A stretch of 64,000 nucleotides of DNA from a bacterium (GCA_016124445.1 WGNR01000019.1:84501-148500); one strand, 5' to 3'. Numbered from the stretch's first letter, positions 18,751-28,280 are shown. The notes: a model not told the origin generated them from the sequence alone. Numbers and translations are program-made.

Positions 18751-20196
18751 CTATTTATTGCTGAGGGGCAAATTGCCGCCCGTAGCCTGCTGAAGCTTCG
18801 CGATTGCCGTCGCTTCGTCGCCAATGGCCTGGTGATAGCCCACTTCCAAGGTGAGAAGGTTGCGGTAATCCCGAATCACCCGATCAAATTCGACCGCACC
18901 ATTGGAATAAGCCTCCTGATCAGCGTTCAGAGTCTGGCGGGCCTGCGGCAAGATGGTCGAGTGGTAGAGTTCCGCCGTCTCTTGAGAACGGCGAGCCTCG
19001 GCCAGCAGGTCGACGATGACAGCCTCGTAGCGATCGACCAGTTCGTCGACCGAGTTGTGCGCTGCCTGATGCCGCCACTTGGCCTCGTTCTCAATCGCGT
19101 CGTACTTGTCTCGCCAGATCGGAATGCTGACTTGGGCGCCCAAGGCCCAAGGATCCTGACCGACGGTGACGATACTGCTTGGAGGCCGGTTGTTGTCGGT
19201 CGGATAGTAGCTGGCAGAAAGCATGAACTCTGGCCGCCGCTTCAGTCGCGCGACTTCCACACCCCAGCGAGTGGCCTGGGCTCGAATCCGGGCCGCTTGA
19301 ATCTCTGGCTGCGATTGCACCGCAAGCTCGGCCAACTGCTGGCTGCCAATCGACGGCATCTGAGGCTCGATGCTTTCGGCCGAGACAACCGGCGTCTCGG
19401 TCGAGCGTGCCACCAGCCGATTGATCTCAGCGACGGTGCCTTCGCGTTGACGACGATAACTCAGCAGTCTCTCTTCCAACTTCGATAGTTCCAACGTGCC
19501 TAACAGAACGTCCCCTTGCGAAGCGGTCCCAGTCGCAATCTTGGCATTGGCAACTGCGATCAACGATTTAAGTAGCTGTTGGTTGGCCTCGGCGATTTCG
19601 ATCTGTTTGTCGAGAACATAGAGTCGATACCACTGACTGCGGAGGGTCGCTTCGACACGAAGAGCCTCGGCTTCCAGTTCCGCATGGACCGCGTAGGCAT
19701 CCAGGACGGCTTGTTGTTGCTCCGCACGCAAGCGCGCGAGCCAAGGGATCGCCTGACTGAAGGTCATGTTGGCTCGTTGCGAACCTGATGCCGTTTGAAT
19801 CGGATTGCCAAACACATTGGCCCCGAAACGTGGATCTGGCATTTTGTCGGCATACTGCGACTTGGCGACCGCCGCTTCGTACTCGTGATACAAACGCGTC
19901 AAACGCGGGTTATTGTCGCGAGCCAATTGCTCGAGCGCAGGCAGGTTGTCGATTGATAGAGAAGATTGATGTGCCGTCAACTGAATGGCAGGCGCATCGA
20001 TATCGGGAGTGCTCGAGTCGATGACTTGAAGCGTCGTTGACTGAAGTGGTTCTTCTACTGCTAGCTGCTCAGCGATTTCTGGTGAAGACTCGGTATAAGC
20101 TGGGGCCGAGGCGTTGGGATGTTGGGTCGAGGCGCAGCCTCCAACCACAACGAGGATCGAGAGCGTTCTGAGAGTTTTCGAGCAAAGTGCCAGCAT
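18751..20196 (-). CDS. TolC-family outer-membrane efflux lipoprotein (CusC-like)
   Basis: Outer-membrane channel subunit of 481 residues, close to the usual TolC/CusC length. The N-terminus has a lipobox (LVVVGGC, cysteine 21), as in CusC. Two outer-membrane-efflux-protein repeats are visible: the first contains ALEQLARDNNPRLTRLYHEY, and both are helix-rich with a beta segment LSASYYP between. It is the first gene of a leftward cluster continuing with the Cys-rich protein, YHS-like lipoprotein, adaptor and RND pump. It therefore most likely completes a Cus-type CBA export complex. The 203 bp upstream should carry the operon promoter; I see no clear metal-regulator site and no regulator gene next to it. 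Confidence 0.88.
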   Translation of the reverse strand: MLALCSKTLRTLSILVVVGGCASTQHPNASAPAYTESSPEIAEQLAVEEPLQSTTLQVIDSSTPDIDAPAIQLTAHQSSLSIDNLPALEQLARDNNPRLTRLYHEYEAAVAKSQYADKMPDPRFGANVFGNPIQTASGSQRANMTFSQAIPWLARLRAEQQQAVLDAYAVHAELEAEALRVEATLRSQWYRLYVLDKQIEIAEANQQLLKSLIAVANAKIATGTASQGDVLLGTLELSKLEERLLSYRRQREGTVAEINRLVARSTETPVVSAESIEPQMPSIGSQQLAELAVQSQPEIQAARIRAQATRWGVEVARLKRRPEFMLSASYYPTDNNRPPSSIVTVGQDPWALGAQVSIPIWRDKYDAIENEAKWRHQAAHNSVDELVDRYEAVIVDLLAEARRSQETAELYHSTILPQARQTLNADQEAYSNGAVEFDRVIRDYRNLLTLEVGYHQAIGDEATAIAKLQQATGGNLPLSNK

Positions 20197-20399
20197 TCGG
20201 CTTTCTCACCATGCATGCACGCCCCAAGCATGCGATTAGGCACACTGGTTCGTAACGAGATTTCGATGTAGGCACGGTCCACCACAGAGATCGGGTTCGG
20301 CGCATCAAGATCGCGGCCGATTATGCTGGCTGCACCCGTTTTTATCGATATGCCGGTCCGATTGTTCCGGTTAGGCAAACCTTGTGGCGAAAAGAGACG

Positions 20400-21353
20400 C
20401 TACGGAGAAGATTCGTCCGCAAGCTGTTCGTCGAGATCAGGTCGAGCCAGACGATCAACCACCAACACCAATATGGCGGCGAAGATCATCAAGCCGTAAC
20501 AAATCGGGGTTTCGTACTGGTAAGGCGATTCCACATTATCAGGCTGCCAAGGCCACAGCTTGTAGACCGCGCCGATCATGAAGCCCCCCATCACCGACAG
20601 CGTGGCAGCCTCGTATCGATGCAGCAGCCATTTTAAGAATTTGCTGAAAGTCAGCAGGCCCGACACGCACCCCAGGGCAAAGCAAGCAAACGCAAACAGA
20701 TCGGGCCAAACGAGATGCCCCTTGAGAAGCGCCTTCGGGATGCCGCTGAAGTATTGATAGGCGCCCAGCACGAGCAATAAGTAAGAGCCGCTGATCCCCG
20801 GCAAGATCATCGCGCAAATGGCAATCGCCCCCAAGGCAAATGAAACGATTGGATTGGGCGCCGACTCAAACGCTTCTACGGCTCTGAGCGAAGTCAGCCA
20901 ATACGCAAATGCTGCCCCCAGGATAGCGAGCCCGACGCACATGAATGTGTGCTCAATACTCTTGGGACGCACCATCTTGGCCACTAAGAATCCAGAGGCG
21001 ATGATCGCCCCAAAGAAGACCGCGTAGACGAATGGTTTGGTGGTGGCCGGATGATTCGCTTCGCCAATCAACTCGTGCAGGATCGTCACAAATACCAGCA
21101 GCCCGCAACCAATTCCAGCCAAAAGCCAAATCAGAAACCAGATATCGAAACGTTTGGCCAGCGTTTGCCATTGCCGCTCCTTGATCTGTTTCAACGCGGT
21201 GAGATTGACTTGGCTGACCGCATCGACCAGGCGGCGATAGATCCCCAGTACCAAGGCGACCGTTCCGCCAGAAATGCCTGGAACGGCATCGGCAGCGCCC
21301 ATCGCGATCCCGCAGAGAAAGTGTCTGATTGCGTCGATTTTCAGTGGTGCCAT
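20400..21353 (-). CDS. DUF368 membrane protein, probable undecaprenyl-phosphate transporter
   Basis: Polytopic inner-membrane protein of 317 residues with about eight hydrophobic segments. The family signature is clear: GAADAVPGISGGTVALVLG near residue 20 and its internal repeat ILPGISGSYLLLVLG in the second half. DUF368 (PopT) proteins have been described as translocating the lipid carrier undecaprenyl phosphate back across the membrane for wall and glycan synthesis. That functional assignment is family knowledge, not visible here. Separated by 203 bp from the efflux operon on the same strand, so probably an independent unit. Confidence 0.88.
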   Translation of the reverse strand: MAPLKIDAIRHFLCGIAMGAADAVPGISGGTVALVLGIYRRLVDAVSQVNLTALKQIKERQWQTLAKRFDIWFLIWLLAGIGCGLLVFVTILHELIGEANHPATTKPFVYAVFFGAIIASGFLVAKMVRPKSIEHTFMCVGLAILGAAFAYWLTSLRAVEAFESAPNPIVSFALGAIAICAMILPGISGSYLLLVLGAYQYFSGIPKALLKGHLVWPDLFAFACFALGCVSGLLTFSKFLKWLLHRYEAATLSVMGGFMIGAVYKLWPWQPDNVESPYQYETPICYGLMIFAAILVLVVDRLARPDLDEQLADESSP

Positions 21354-21558
21354 GTCAATTGCCTGGAGTCAGAGCGACCGTAAAGCGAGGATTTTAGGAA
21401 ACCAACGCCAGCAATGGCAGAGCAAACAAGGCAATTTAGGACGTTAAGGTTTGAAGAAAACCGTTTTCTCCCTGAGGTGGCTTAATCGGAGGCTAAAGAT
21501 ACGTTGGGTAGGATAGAAACTTTGCTTTATCGCTGGTTTCAAATTCAATCGACCACGG

Positions 21559-23337
21559 ATGTTCTCTGTACGACCCCAACTTGAACGAAACGCCCTGCTT
21601 GTGATGGGCCTGGTCATTATTCTTTCGATGCTGGTGGTCTATCATCGTACGCTGGACTATCCCTTCCATTTCGACGGCGAAGCTCAGATCGTCGACAGCC
21701 CCCTGCTGGACAACCTCGCCTGGCAAGACTTCCCGGTTAAAACGCGGAATCTTGTCGAAGTTACCTGGAAAATCAATCGCGTCATCGGAGGTAGCGATCC
21801 GTTTACCTATCACTTGGTGAACATCGCGGTCCACCTGACGACAGCCCTGCTCTTGATGGGGCTAATTTATCTGACGCTTCGCCTGCCTGGCATTCCGGAA
21901 GTCTACCAGCACAATTCGGCCCTGCTTGCTGGTCTGATCGCCATGATCTGGGCAGTGCATCCTTTGGCAACCCAGGCCGTGACCTACATCATTCAGCGAT
22001 ACGAGTCGATGATGGGGATGTTCTTCGTGTTAGCCATCTTTTGCCTGGCTGCCAGCGCCACTTCTGCCCGTAAGTGGCCTTGGTATGTGGGATGCGTCGT
22101 TGCCACCTACCTGTCGGCGCTTAGCAAAGAGGTCGCCGTGGTCATCCCGCTGGTTTTGCTTTGGTACGATCGCGCGCTCTTGAGTTCAAGCTGGAAAGAG
22201 TTGTTCGCCAATCGCTGGCCTCTCTACGTCGGTGCGATGAGCAGCTGGATCGTCTTTTTCAACCTAACGGATCGGCCGAAGGCGGAATTCGAACAAAGCA
22301 ACGTCGTGTACGTTACGGAAAAAACCCTAACCGACGGCCAAGTACAAACGCATGTTGTCAGTTCGTGGGAATACCTGCTGAGCCAGTCCCAGGCCCTTGT
22401 GCTGTATCTGCGGCTTTCGATCTTTCCGATCGGTCAGTCGCTGGATCATGGTTGGCACGCCGCCAGATCGCTCGGCGAAGTCATCGTTCCGGCAACCATT
22501 GTGCTGCTGCTGCTGGGAATAACGATCTGGTCAATCTTTCGCTTTCCTCGCTGGAGTTTTCTGGGAGGTTGCTTCTTTCTCACACTCGCTCCCACTTCGA
22601 GTTTATTGCCCATCCGCGACATTGCCGTTGAACACCGCATGTACGTTCCCCTGGCGGCTGTGATGGCGTTGTTGGTCTTGCTGGTATTTGAAGGTCTTCG
22701 GCGATTCAACCCGGCGAAAGGTTTCGCCCTGATCGGGACGATTTATGTCATTGTGGGACTGGTAACCATTTTCGGCGCGGTTGCCATCCTGCGCAACGAT
22801 GTCTACCAGTCCAAGTTGTCTCTCTGGACTGACGTGGCGAATAAGAATCCCCAGTCTCCTCGCGGACACTACGGCATGGCTCGGGCCTATCTAGAAAACG
22901 ACGACCCAGGCGCGGCGACTACTGCACTGCAAAAAACAATTGAAGCCGATCCAACTTACGCCGAAGCATACGTCTCGTTGGGTCGACTGGTGCGTCGTTA
23001 CGATCCCAATGAGGCGCTGCAGTTATTCTCTCGCGCGGTCCAGGTGCAGCCCGACTATTCCGAGGCGCACAACAACCTGGGCGCCATGCTGGCCCATACC
23101 AATCCCCAAGAGGCGCTCAAACAATACCAACTGGCGCTTGAGTTGAAGCCAGACAACGCCGACGCCCATAACAACCTGGCCAACTTGTTGGCAAACCAGG
23201 GTAGATTCCAAGAGGCAATCCGCGAGTATGAACTCGCTTTGTCGATTCGTCCCAACTTTCAACTGGCGGCAAAAAACCTGAAAGTGGTTCAGCAAATGGC
23301 TCAAGAGGCCGCGGCCTCTCCAGGGTCGACCATGTAG
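21559..23337 (+). CDS. Membrane TPR protein, TMTC-like
   Basis: Inner-membrane protein of 592 residues. About ten hydrophobic helices occupy residues 12-420, with an early DYPFHFDGEAQIVD loop and a large first periplasmic loop as in GT-C-fold enzymes. At least four tetratricopeptide repeats follow from about 435 to 580 (for example AEAHNNLGAMLA-like units). This layout resembles bacterial relatives of TMTC protein O-mannosyltransferases. The acidic residues in the first loop (DG-E-A) are compatible with a lipid-linked sugar transferase. Substrate and acceptor are unknown. It begins with an ATG at 21559 and stands alone, with a 363-bp gap before ispE. Confidence 0.75.
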   Translation: MFSVRPQLERNALLVMGLVIILSMLVVYHRTLDYPFHFDGEAQIVDSPLLDNLAWQDFPVKTRNLVEVTWKINRVIGGSDPFTYHLVNIAVHLTTALLLMGLIYLTLRLPGIPEVYQHNSALLAGLIAMIWAVHPLATQAVTYIIQRYESMMGMFFVLAIFCLAASATSARKWPWYVGCVVATYLSALSKEVAVVIPLVLLWYDRALLSSSWKELFANRWPLYVGAMSSWIVFFNLTDRPKAEFEQSNVVYVTEKTLTDGQVQTHVVSSWEYLLSQSQALVLYLRLSIFPIGQSLDHGWHAARSLGEVIVPATIVLLLLGITIWSIFRFPRWSFLGGCFFLTLAPTSSLLPIRDIAVEHRMYVPLAAVMALLVLLVFEGLRRFNPAKGFALIGTIYVIVGLVTIFGAVAILRNDVYQSKLSLWTDVANKNPQSPRGHYGMARAYLENDDPGAATTALQKTIEADPTYAEAYVSLGRLVRRYDPNEALQLFSRAVQVQPDYSEAHNNLGAMLAHTNPQEALKQYQLALELKPDNADAHNNLANLLANQGRFQEAIREYELALSIRPNFQLAAKNLKVVQQMAQEAAASPGSTM

Positions 23338-23700
23338 TGCTTGAAAATGGGACAACCAGATTGGTCAGGCATCGCAAGCTGGGGATATCTTTCTCGCGTT
23401 TTGACCCATCGCAAGACGTTCCCGGGAAGTTTCACGCGAAATGAGAATCGAAGGCCGGTGCCAATCGCTTGCCTTACCTTAAACTCCTGGTGATTCAATG
23501 CTGAATTACCTTGACCGAGCCCTGAGGGAGGGATAAATTGCGCTAACAGTCGCCGAGTTATGGCGGTAGTGTGCGCAGATATCGAAACAGAGTTTTTGCT
23601 TCGAGTGGCTCTTCCCTCTTCGGGTTCAACTGGCACGCTTCGTTGCGCAGCGTTGCATTGATTGGCAAGAGTTCTTCAGAGCATCGGCAGGGTGGCACGG
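23338..23700. other. Intergenic region before ispE, no gene seen
   Basis: 363 bp with no convincing gene. A TTG-initiated extension of ispE could begin at 23662, but the ATG at 23701 has the better ribosome-binding context. Confidence 0.4.
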
Positions 23701-24657
23701 ATGTTATTCCGACGATCGGCCTCCAAGGTGTCCGTTCTCGCTCCGGCTAAGATCAACCTCTTTCTGGAACTGCTCGGGAAGCGCGCCGATGGTTTTCATG
23801 AACTGGAAACTGTGATGGTTGCGGTTTCTTTATTCGACCGTCTGGAAGTCTTTCCGACAACATCTTCTGACGTAACGCTCGATTGCGCTTGGGATGCCGG
23901 GCAAGTTGCGCAAGCAACACAGCTAGGCGACCCCGGTCAGTTGCTTGGTGATTTGCCACCGCAAGAATCCAACTTGGTCTACAAGGCCGTCAAGCTGTTG
24001 CAAGAAGAAGAAAATGTCGCTCAAGGGGCGCGCCTTGTTCTGCGAAAGCGGATTCCATCGGCATCAGGCTTTGGCGGGGCTTCTAGCGACGCTGCCGCGG
24101 CACTGTTTGCCGCCAACTTGGCTTGGAACCTCAACTTATCGATCGAAAGACTAAGTGAGTTGGCCGCGAACCTGGGAAGCGATATTCCGTTCTTCTTTCA
24201 TGCTGGGCAATTGGGCAGCGGTCAAGCATTGGCCACCGGTCGTGGCGAGAAGATCGATCCGTTTGCCGGACAACGATTGGACCTGGTGTTGATACGACCC
24301 GAAGGGGGCGTTTCGACCGCCGAAGCCTATCGTCGTTGTCAGTTGCCAGAGTATCCGGAATCGTCCGCGTCGATTCTGGCCAGTTTGAAGTCTGATCAAC
24401 GCCGTTCGATCCCTCGCAATTTGACCAATCGCCTCACGCCACCGGCCCGCGAGCTTTCGCCGAGTGTCGACCGATTGGCCACCACTTGCGAACAATTAGA
24501 TGTAGTCGCCCATCAAATGTCAGGCAGCGGATCTGGCTATTTCGCCATTTGCCGCAATCGGCGACACGCAATGCAAATTGCCGGAAGACTTACAGCGCGA
24601 AACGTCGGCATGATATTTCCGGTCACCACGTGTGGGATTCGATCGCTGCGAAACTGA
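23701..24657 (+). CDS. ispE: 4-diphosphocytidyl-2-C-methyl-D-erythritol kinase (IspE)
   Basis: GHMP-family kinase of 318 residues phosphorylating CDP-methylerythritol in the non-mevalonate isoprenoid pathway, in the cytoplasm. The N-terminus has APAKINLFLELLGKRADGFHE, the ATP-binding loop is SASGFGGASSDAAAAL, and the C-terminal motif is MSGSGSGYFAI; all three GHMP motifs are in order. The ATG at 23701 follows CAGGGTGG. A TTG 39 bp upstream is possible but less likely. Downstream, spoVG starts 32 bp after the stop. In Bacillus ispE and spoVG also lie close together (with purR and yabJ between), so this neighbourhood may be ancient. Confidence 0.93.
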   Translation: MLFRRSASKVSVLAPAKINLFLELLGKRADGFHELETVMVAVSLFDRLEVFPTTSSDVTLDCAWDAGQVAQATQLGDPGQLLGDLPPQESNLVYKAVKLLQEEENVAQGARLVLRKRIPSASGFGGASSDAAAALFAANLAWNLNLSIERLSELAANLGSDIPFFFHAGQLGSGQALATGRGEKIDPFAGQRLDLVLIRPEGGVSTAEAYRRCQLPEYPESSASILASLKSDQRRSIPRNLTNRLTPPARELSPSVDRLATTCEQLDVVAHQMSGSGSGYFAICRNRRHAMQIAGRLTARNVGMIFPVTTCGIRSLRN

Positions 24658-24689
24658 CACCATGACTTAACGTCTCGGAGTATGCAACC

Positions 24690-25316
24690 GTGAAGATCAC
24701 CGAAGTTCGCATAAAACTGATGGAAGATTCCAGCGATCGGTTACGGGGATTCTGCTCCATTACGTTCGACGATGCCTTCGTGATTCGCGATCTGAAAATC
24801 ATTGAAGGCGCCAACGGCCCCTTTGTGGCCATGCCCAGCCGCAAGCTCACTGGGCACTGTTCGCATTGCGGCAGCAAGAACCATCTCCGCGCTGCCTACT
24901 GTAACCAATGTGGCAACAAGCTTCGGCAGCCCAGCATCGAGCGCGGCGCGGATCAGCGGGCCAAGCTTTACGCCGACATCGCCCACCCGATCAATTCCGA
25001 GTGCCGCGAACAGATCCAAACTCGCGTGATCGCCGAATACCACAACGAGATCGAAGAAGCCAAACGCCCTGGCTATCGATCGAAATACGACGACTACTTC
25101 AGTGACGCCGGCGAAGATTACGATCATGAAGATGATCACGAATCTTCGCACTCGCCGGCAAGCAAGCCGCCACAGCCAGCTTCCGAGCCACCTCACGAGG
25201 AACGGGCCGAAGACTCTTCCGAACTCAAAGGTCCGCATTCCCGCCCATCGGAAAGCTCCAGCCCGTCGCGTTCCTCGAAGCCCCGCAAGTTCGGGGAAGG
25301 CATCTTCGACGATTGA
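24690..25316 (+). CDS. spoVG: SpoVG-family RNA/DNA-binding regulator with inserted zinc ribbon
   Basis: Protein of 208 residues starting at a GTG. The SpoVG core is present: MKITEVRIKL, GFCSITFDDAFVIRDLKIIEG, FVAMPSRK, then DIAHPINSECREQIQ. Between the PSRK and the DIAHPIN parts a zinc ribbon is inserted, with cysteines at 57, 60, 71 and 74 (CSHC ... CNQC). After the core, a highly charged, Ser/Pro/Glu-rich tail (about 120-208) is probably disordered. Ordinary SpoVG is about 90 residues with no zinc site. SpoVG proteins bind DNA and RNA and act as global regulators, so the insertion may change nucleic-acid recognition. It is transcribed with ispE. Confidence 0.88.
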   Translation: MKITEVRIKLMEDSSDRLRGFCSITFDDAFVIRDLKIIEGANGPFVAMPSRKLTGHCSHCGSKNHLRAAYCNQCGNKLRQPSIERGADQRAKLYADIAHPINSECREQIQTRVIAEYHNEIEEAKRPGYRSKYDDYFSDAGEDYDHEDDHESSHSPASKPPQPASEPPHEERAEDSSELKGPHSRPSESSSPSRSSKPRKFGEGIFDD

Positions 25317-25452
25317 GCCTGGCGGTTTCTCTTAGCTGATCGCTACCTTTCGCCCTTCTCCGGGCCGCGCTAAAATGACGTTTCATACGTTTCTGGCCTG
25401 AAACGCGCCAGAGATCGTATCTTCACCACCCAGAGAATAAGGCGCTAGCGAC

Positions 25453-26877
25453 ATGTCCGAATTCCGAACTGAAAAAGACTCGATGGGGGAAGTTCAGGTT
25501 CCCGCCAAAGCCTATTACGGCGCTCAAACGCAGCGTGCCGTCGAGAACTTTCCGATCAGTGGTTGGACGTTGCCGCCGGCCCTGATCCATGCCATGGGCT
25601 GGGTGAAGTACGCATGTGCGATTGCCAATCGTGACCTGGGCAAGTTGACCGGCACCGGTAAAAACCCGCTGAAGGACGATCAGGTCAAAGCCTTGCTGGA
25701 TGCGTGCATCGAAGTCCGCGAAGGGAAACTTGATGGTGAATTCCCCATCGATGTCTTCCAAACCGGCAGCGGTACTTCGAGCAACATGAACGTCAACGAA
25801 GTGATCAGCAACCGCGCGATTGAAATCATCGGCGGCGATCGCCTGGCCGCCACCAAGCCTATTCACCCCAACGATCACGTCAACATGGGGCAAAGCACCA
25901 ACGATACCTTCCCGACTGCGATTCACGTCGCCACGGCGATGCAAATCAAGTTGTCGCTGATCCCTGCGTTGCAAAAGCTGCACGCGGCCCTCGACGAGAA
26001 AGCCAAGGCCTGGGACAAGATCATCAAGATCGGCCGCACGCATCTGATGGATGCCACGCCGCTACGTTTAGGGCAAGAGTTCAGCGGCTTTGCCCGGCAG
26101 ATCGAACTTTCGATCAAGCGAGCCGAAATCGCCCTCGAGTCGGTCCTCGAACTGCCCGTTGGCGGAACGGCCGTCGGTACCGGGATCAACACGCATCCTA
26201 AGTTTTCAGAAAAGGTCTGCGCCGCCCTGGCCGAAGGGCTCGACATTCCGTTCATCGAAGCAGTCAATCACTTCGAGGCCAATGCCAACCGCGACGGGTT
26301 GGTTCAATGCCATAGCGAATTGAAGACGATTGCTACCTCGCTGTTCAACGTGGCCAACAACATTCGCTGGCTGGGTAGCGGTCCGCGCTGTGGCTTCTAC
26401 GAGGTGTCGCTACCTTCGCGGCAGCCTGGCAGCAGCATCATGCCCGGGAAGGTCAACCCGGTGATGAGCGAGAGCATGGTTCAGATCGCCGCCAAGGTGA
26501 TTGGCAACGACACCTGCATGGCCCTGGCCGGGGCAGCGGGTGCCAACTTCCAGCTCAACATCATGATGCCGGTCATGGGGCACACCGTTTTGGAAAGCAT
26601 TCACCTGTTGGCCAACTGCTCTTCGGCGTTTGTCGACTTCTGTGTCGATGGCATGGAAGCGAATGAAGATCACTGCAACGCCGCCGTCGAGCAAAGCCTG
26701 TCAATGTGCACGAGTCTGAACCCGCTGATCGGTTACGACAAAGCAGCGAAGATGGCCAAAGAGGCGTTCGCAAGCGGCAAAACGATCCGAGAATTGGCCG
26801 AAGAGCAGGGCGAGATCAAACCGGACGCCCTGAAAGATGCCCTCGACCCGTGGAAGATGACCTATCCACACGAGTAG
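25453..26877 (+). CDS. fumC: Class II fumarate hydratase (FumC)
   Basis: Tricarboxylic-acid-cycle enzyme of 474 residues that interconverts fumarate and malate. The superfamily signature GSSIMPGKVNPVMSES is intact. TGSGTSSNMNVNEV and the HPNDHVNMGQSTNDTFP segment (active-site region) are also present, as is the full-length three-domain architecture. Iron-independent class II is inferred from similarity; no Cys-rich cluster is present. A hairpin terminator follows 36 bp after the stop. Confidence 0.95.
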   Translation: MSEFRTEKDSMGEVQVPAKAYYGAQTQRAVENFPISGWTLPPALIHAMGWVKYACAIANRDLGKLTGTGKNPLKDDQVKALLDACIEVREGKLDGEFPIDVFQTGSGTSSNMNVNEVISNRAIEIIGGDRLAATKPIHPNDHVNMGQSTNDTFPTAIHVATAMQIKLSLIPALQKLHAALDEKAKAWDKIIKIGRTHLMDATPLRLGQEFSGFARQIELSIKRAEIALESVLELPVGGTAVGTGINTHPKFSEKVCAALAEGLDIPFIEAVNHFEANANRDGLVQCHSELKTIATSLFNVANNIRWLGSGPRCGFYEVSLPSRQPGSSIMPGKVNPVMSESMVQIAAKVIGNDTCMALAGAAGANFQLNIMMPVMGHTVLESIHLLANCSSAFVDFCVDGMEANEDHCNAAVEQSLSMCTSLNPLIGYDKAAKMAKEAFASGKTIRELAEEQGEIKPDALKDALDPWKMTYPHE

Positions 26878-26913
26878 TTTTTTGTCGTTTTCCCCCCTGT
26901 GATTGATTATGAT

Positions 26914-26953
26914 AACCCTCGCTCGACTACCCGCCGCGCGAGGGTTTTCTTTT
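26914..26953 (+). terminator. Rho-independent terminator after fumC
   Basis: A 9-bp stem (AACCCTCGC at 26914-26922 with GCGAGGGTT at 26938-26946) is followed by a T-rich run TTTTCTTTTT. The loop is 15 bases. It lies between fumC and the small coiled-coil protein. Confidence 0.75.
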
Positions 26954-26983
26954 TCATGCACGCCCAAAAAAAGGGGATTTGCC

Positions 26984-27421
26984 ATGCGTAGCGTCTTATT
27001 CGGATTGTCTGTCATGTTTGTAGCGGCCTGCATCTCGATCGGAATGACCCAGGCCGACGAAGCGACTGATAAACAACAAGCGGAAAAACAACCTTCGATT
27101 CACGATTTGTTGGAAGAACGATGCGAAACGCTCGAGCAAGTTGTCGAAATGCGAGTTGCGTTGGTGGCTCGCGGGACGGTGCCGCCCGAGTCCGTTATCG
27201 GTTCGCAAATCGACTTGCTCAATGCGAGGCTCGAATTGGCCGATACCCAAGCCCGCCGCATCGAACTGATGAAACAGCGTGTCGACTGTTACAAGAAGCT
27301 CGAAGAAGTCCAACAGGCTCATCTCATGAATGCGACCGGTACGCGAATCGAGGTCATGGATGCCAAAGCCGAACGGCTTGAAGCGGAAATTGAATTGCTT
27401 CGCGAAGAAAAAAAAGAATAG
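26984..27421 (+). CDS. Small secreted coiled-coil protein, unknown function
   Basis: Protein of 145 residues from an ATG preceded by AAGGGGA. Residues 1 to about 23 form a signal peptide. The rest is almost entirely helical with heptad-like hydrophobic spacing (ERCETLEQVVEMRVALV and later AERLEAEIELLREE), so it is a periplasmic coiled coil. Its composition (runs of LELAD, QIDLLNARLELA) recalls the helical hairpin of TolC-type channels, but it is far too short for one. Not recognised as a named family. Confidence 0.65.
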   Translation: MRSVLFGLSVMFVAACISIGMTQADEATDKQQAEKQPSIHDLLEERCETLEQVVEMRVALVARGTVPPESVIGSQIDLLNARLELADTQARRIELMKQRVDCYKKLEEVQQAHLMNATGTRIEVMDAKAERLEAEIELLREEKKE

Positions 27422-27597
27422 ACCAGCAGGCATTACGACCTGAAATCACTTCCTGAGGAGGACGGCGCTGCCCGGTAAAGCTCGATTGCCAGAAAACGAA
27501 ACCCTTGCTACTTTGGCCTTCAACCGGCACCAGATTGCCCGATGAGGGCCTTTTTGTTGCCATCATTACCGCCCCGGAACGCCTGGAAGGAACCAGC

Positions 27598-28146
27598 ATG
27601 CCTAGCACAACCACCACGTTGAGCCTGAGTGATTGGGAGTCGGAAGAAGGGGTCGCCCGGTGGATTGCCGCTTTGCAGGTGCCCGATAACTCGATGCGCC
27701 GCTCCGGTATCGAGACGGCATTGCAGTTCTTTCAGCTTCGCATGCCAACCTTGCCGGCCAAGACAGCGCTCTGCTTTCTTCAGTCGATTGACCTGACCCG
27801 CGTCGTACGTAGCGTGGTTTTATCACCGGGTCAGAAACTAGCCGCCTTCCGCAAAAAAGGTGAGTCGGAGGTGAAGCTGTTCTATGTCCGCACGGGCCCC
27901 AATAAGCAGACGGAAGGCCTGCGTCCAACCGGAAAGGTTGCCGTGCCTTATAGCCTTTCGACTCCGGCAGCCGCTCTGGAAAGCCACACGACGGGCAAGT
28001 TCGACGTCTGGTCGTTGCCGGCTGCCTGGCGACAGATCACGGTCGCTTCCCGGGCCAACACCAGCGGTGCCGCGCAGACCATCGGCGGCGTTCAATTGAT
28101 CATTCCGGATGCCGCCAAGTCGCTGAAAGAAACGGCCGAGAAGTAG
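27598..28146 (+). CDS. Hypothetical protein, unknown function
   Basis: Cytoplasmic-looking protein of 182 residues, ATG preceded by GGAAGGAACC. No signal peptide or membrane helix. The N-terminal half has a helical stretch with a conserved-looking RRSGIETALQFF. The C-terminal half starts at about residue 83 with VLSPGQKLAAFRKKGE and continues as a basic beta-rich region ending in GAAQTIGGVQLIIPDAAKSL. I do not recognise it. The SPGQKLAAF start is reminiscent of small ADP-ribosyltransferase or NAD-glycohydrolase-type toxin modules, but without catalytic residues I can identify this should not be used as a function. Confidence 0.6.
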   Translation: MPSTTTTLSLSDWESEEGVARWIAALQVPDNSMRRSGIETALQFFQLRMPTLPAKTALCFLQSIDLTRVVRSVVLSPGQKLAAFRKKGESEVKLFYVRTGPNKQTEGLRPTGKVAVPYSLSTPAAALESHTTGKFDVWSLPAAWRQITVASRANTSGAAQTIGGVQLIIPDAAKSLKETAEK

Positions 28147-28280
28147 GACTTCTCAAGCACCAGCAGTGCTATCGCAAATCGCTCTGGTCCCCCTGCGTGG
28201 ATCCCGGTACATTCCCCACCGATATCGATGTGGGAAACCCCATCCGGAATTTGATTGCTTCCTGCCAGAGATTGGTCGTC

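Noticed and set aside
27598..28146. Assignment of the 182-residue protein to a toxin family
   Set aside because: Only a weak resemblance in one loop; no catalytic residues or immunity gene nearby.
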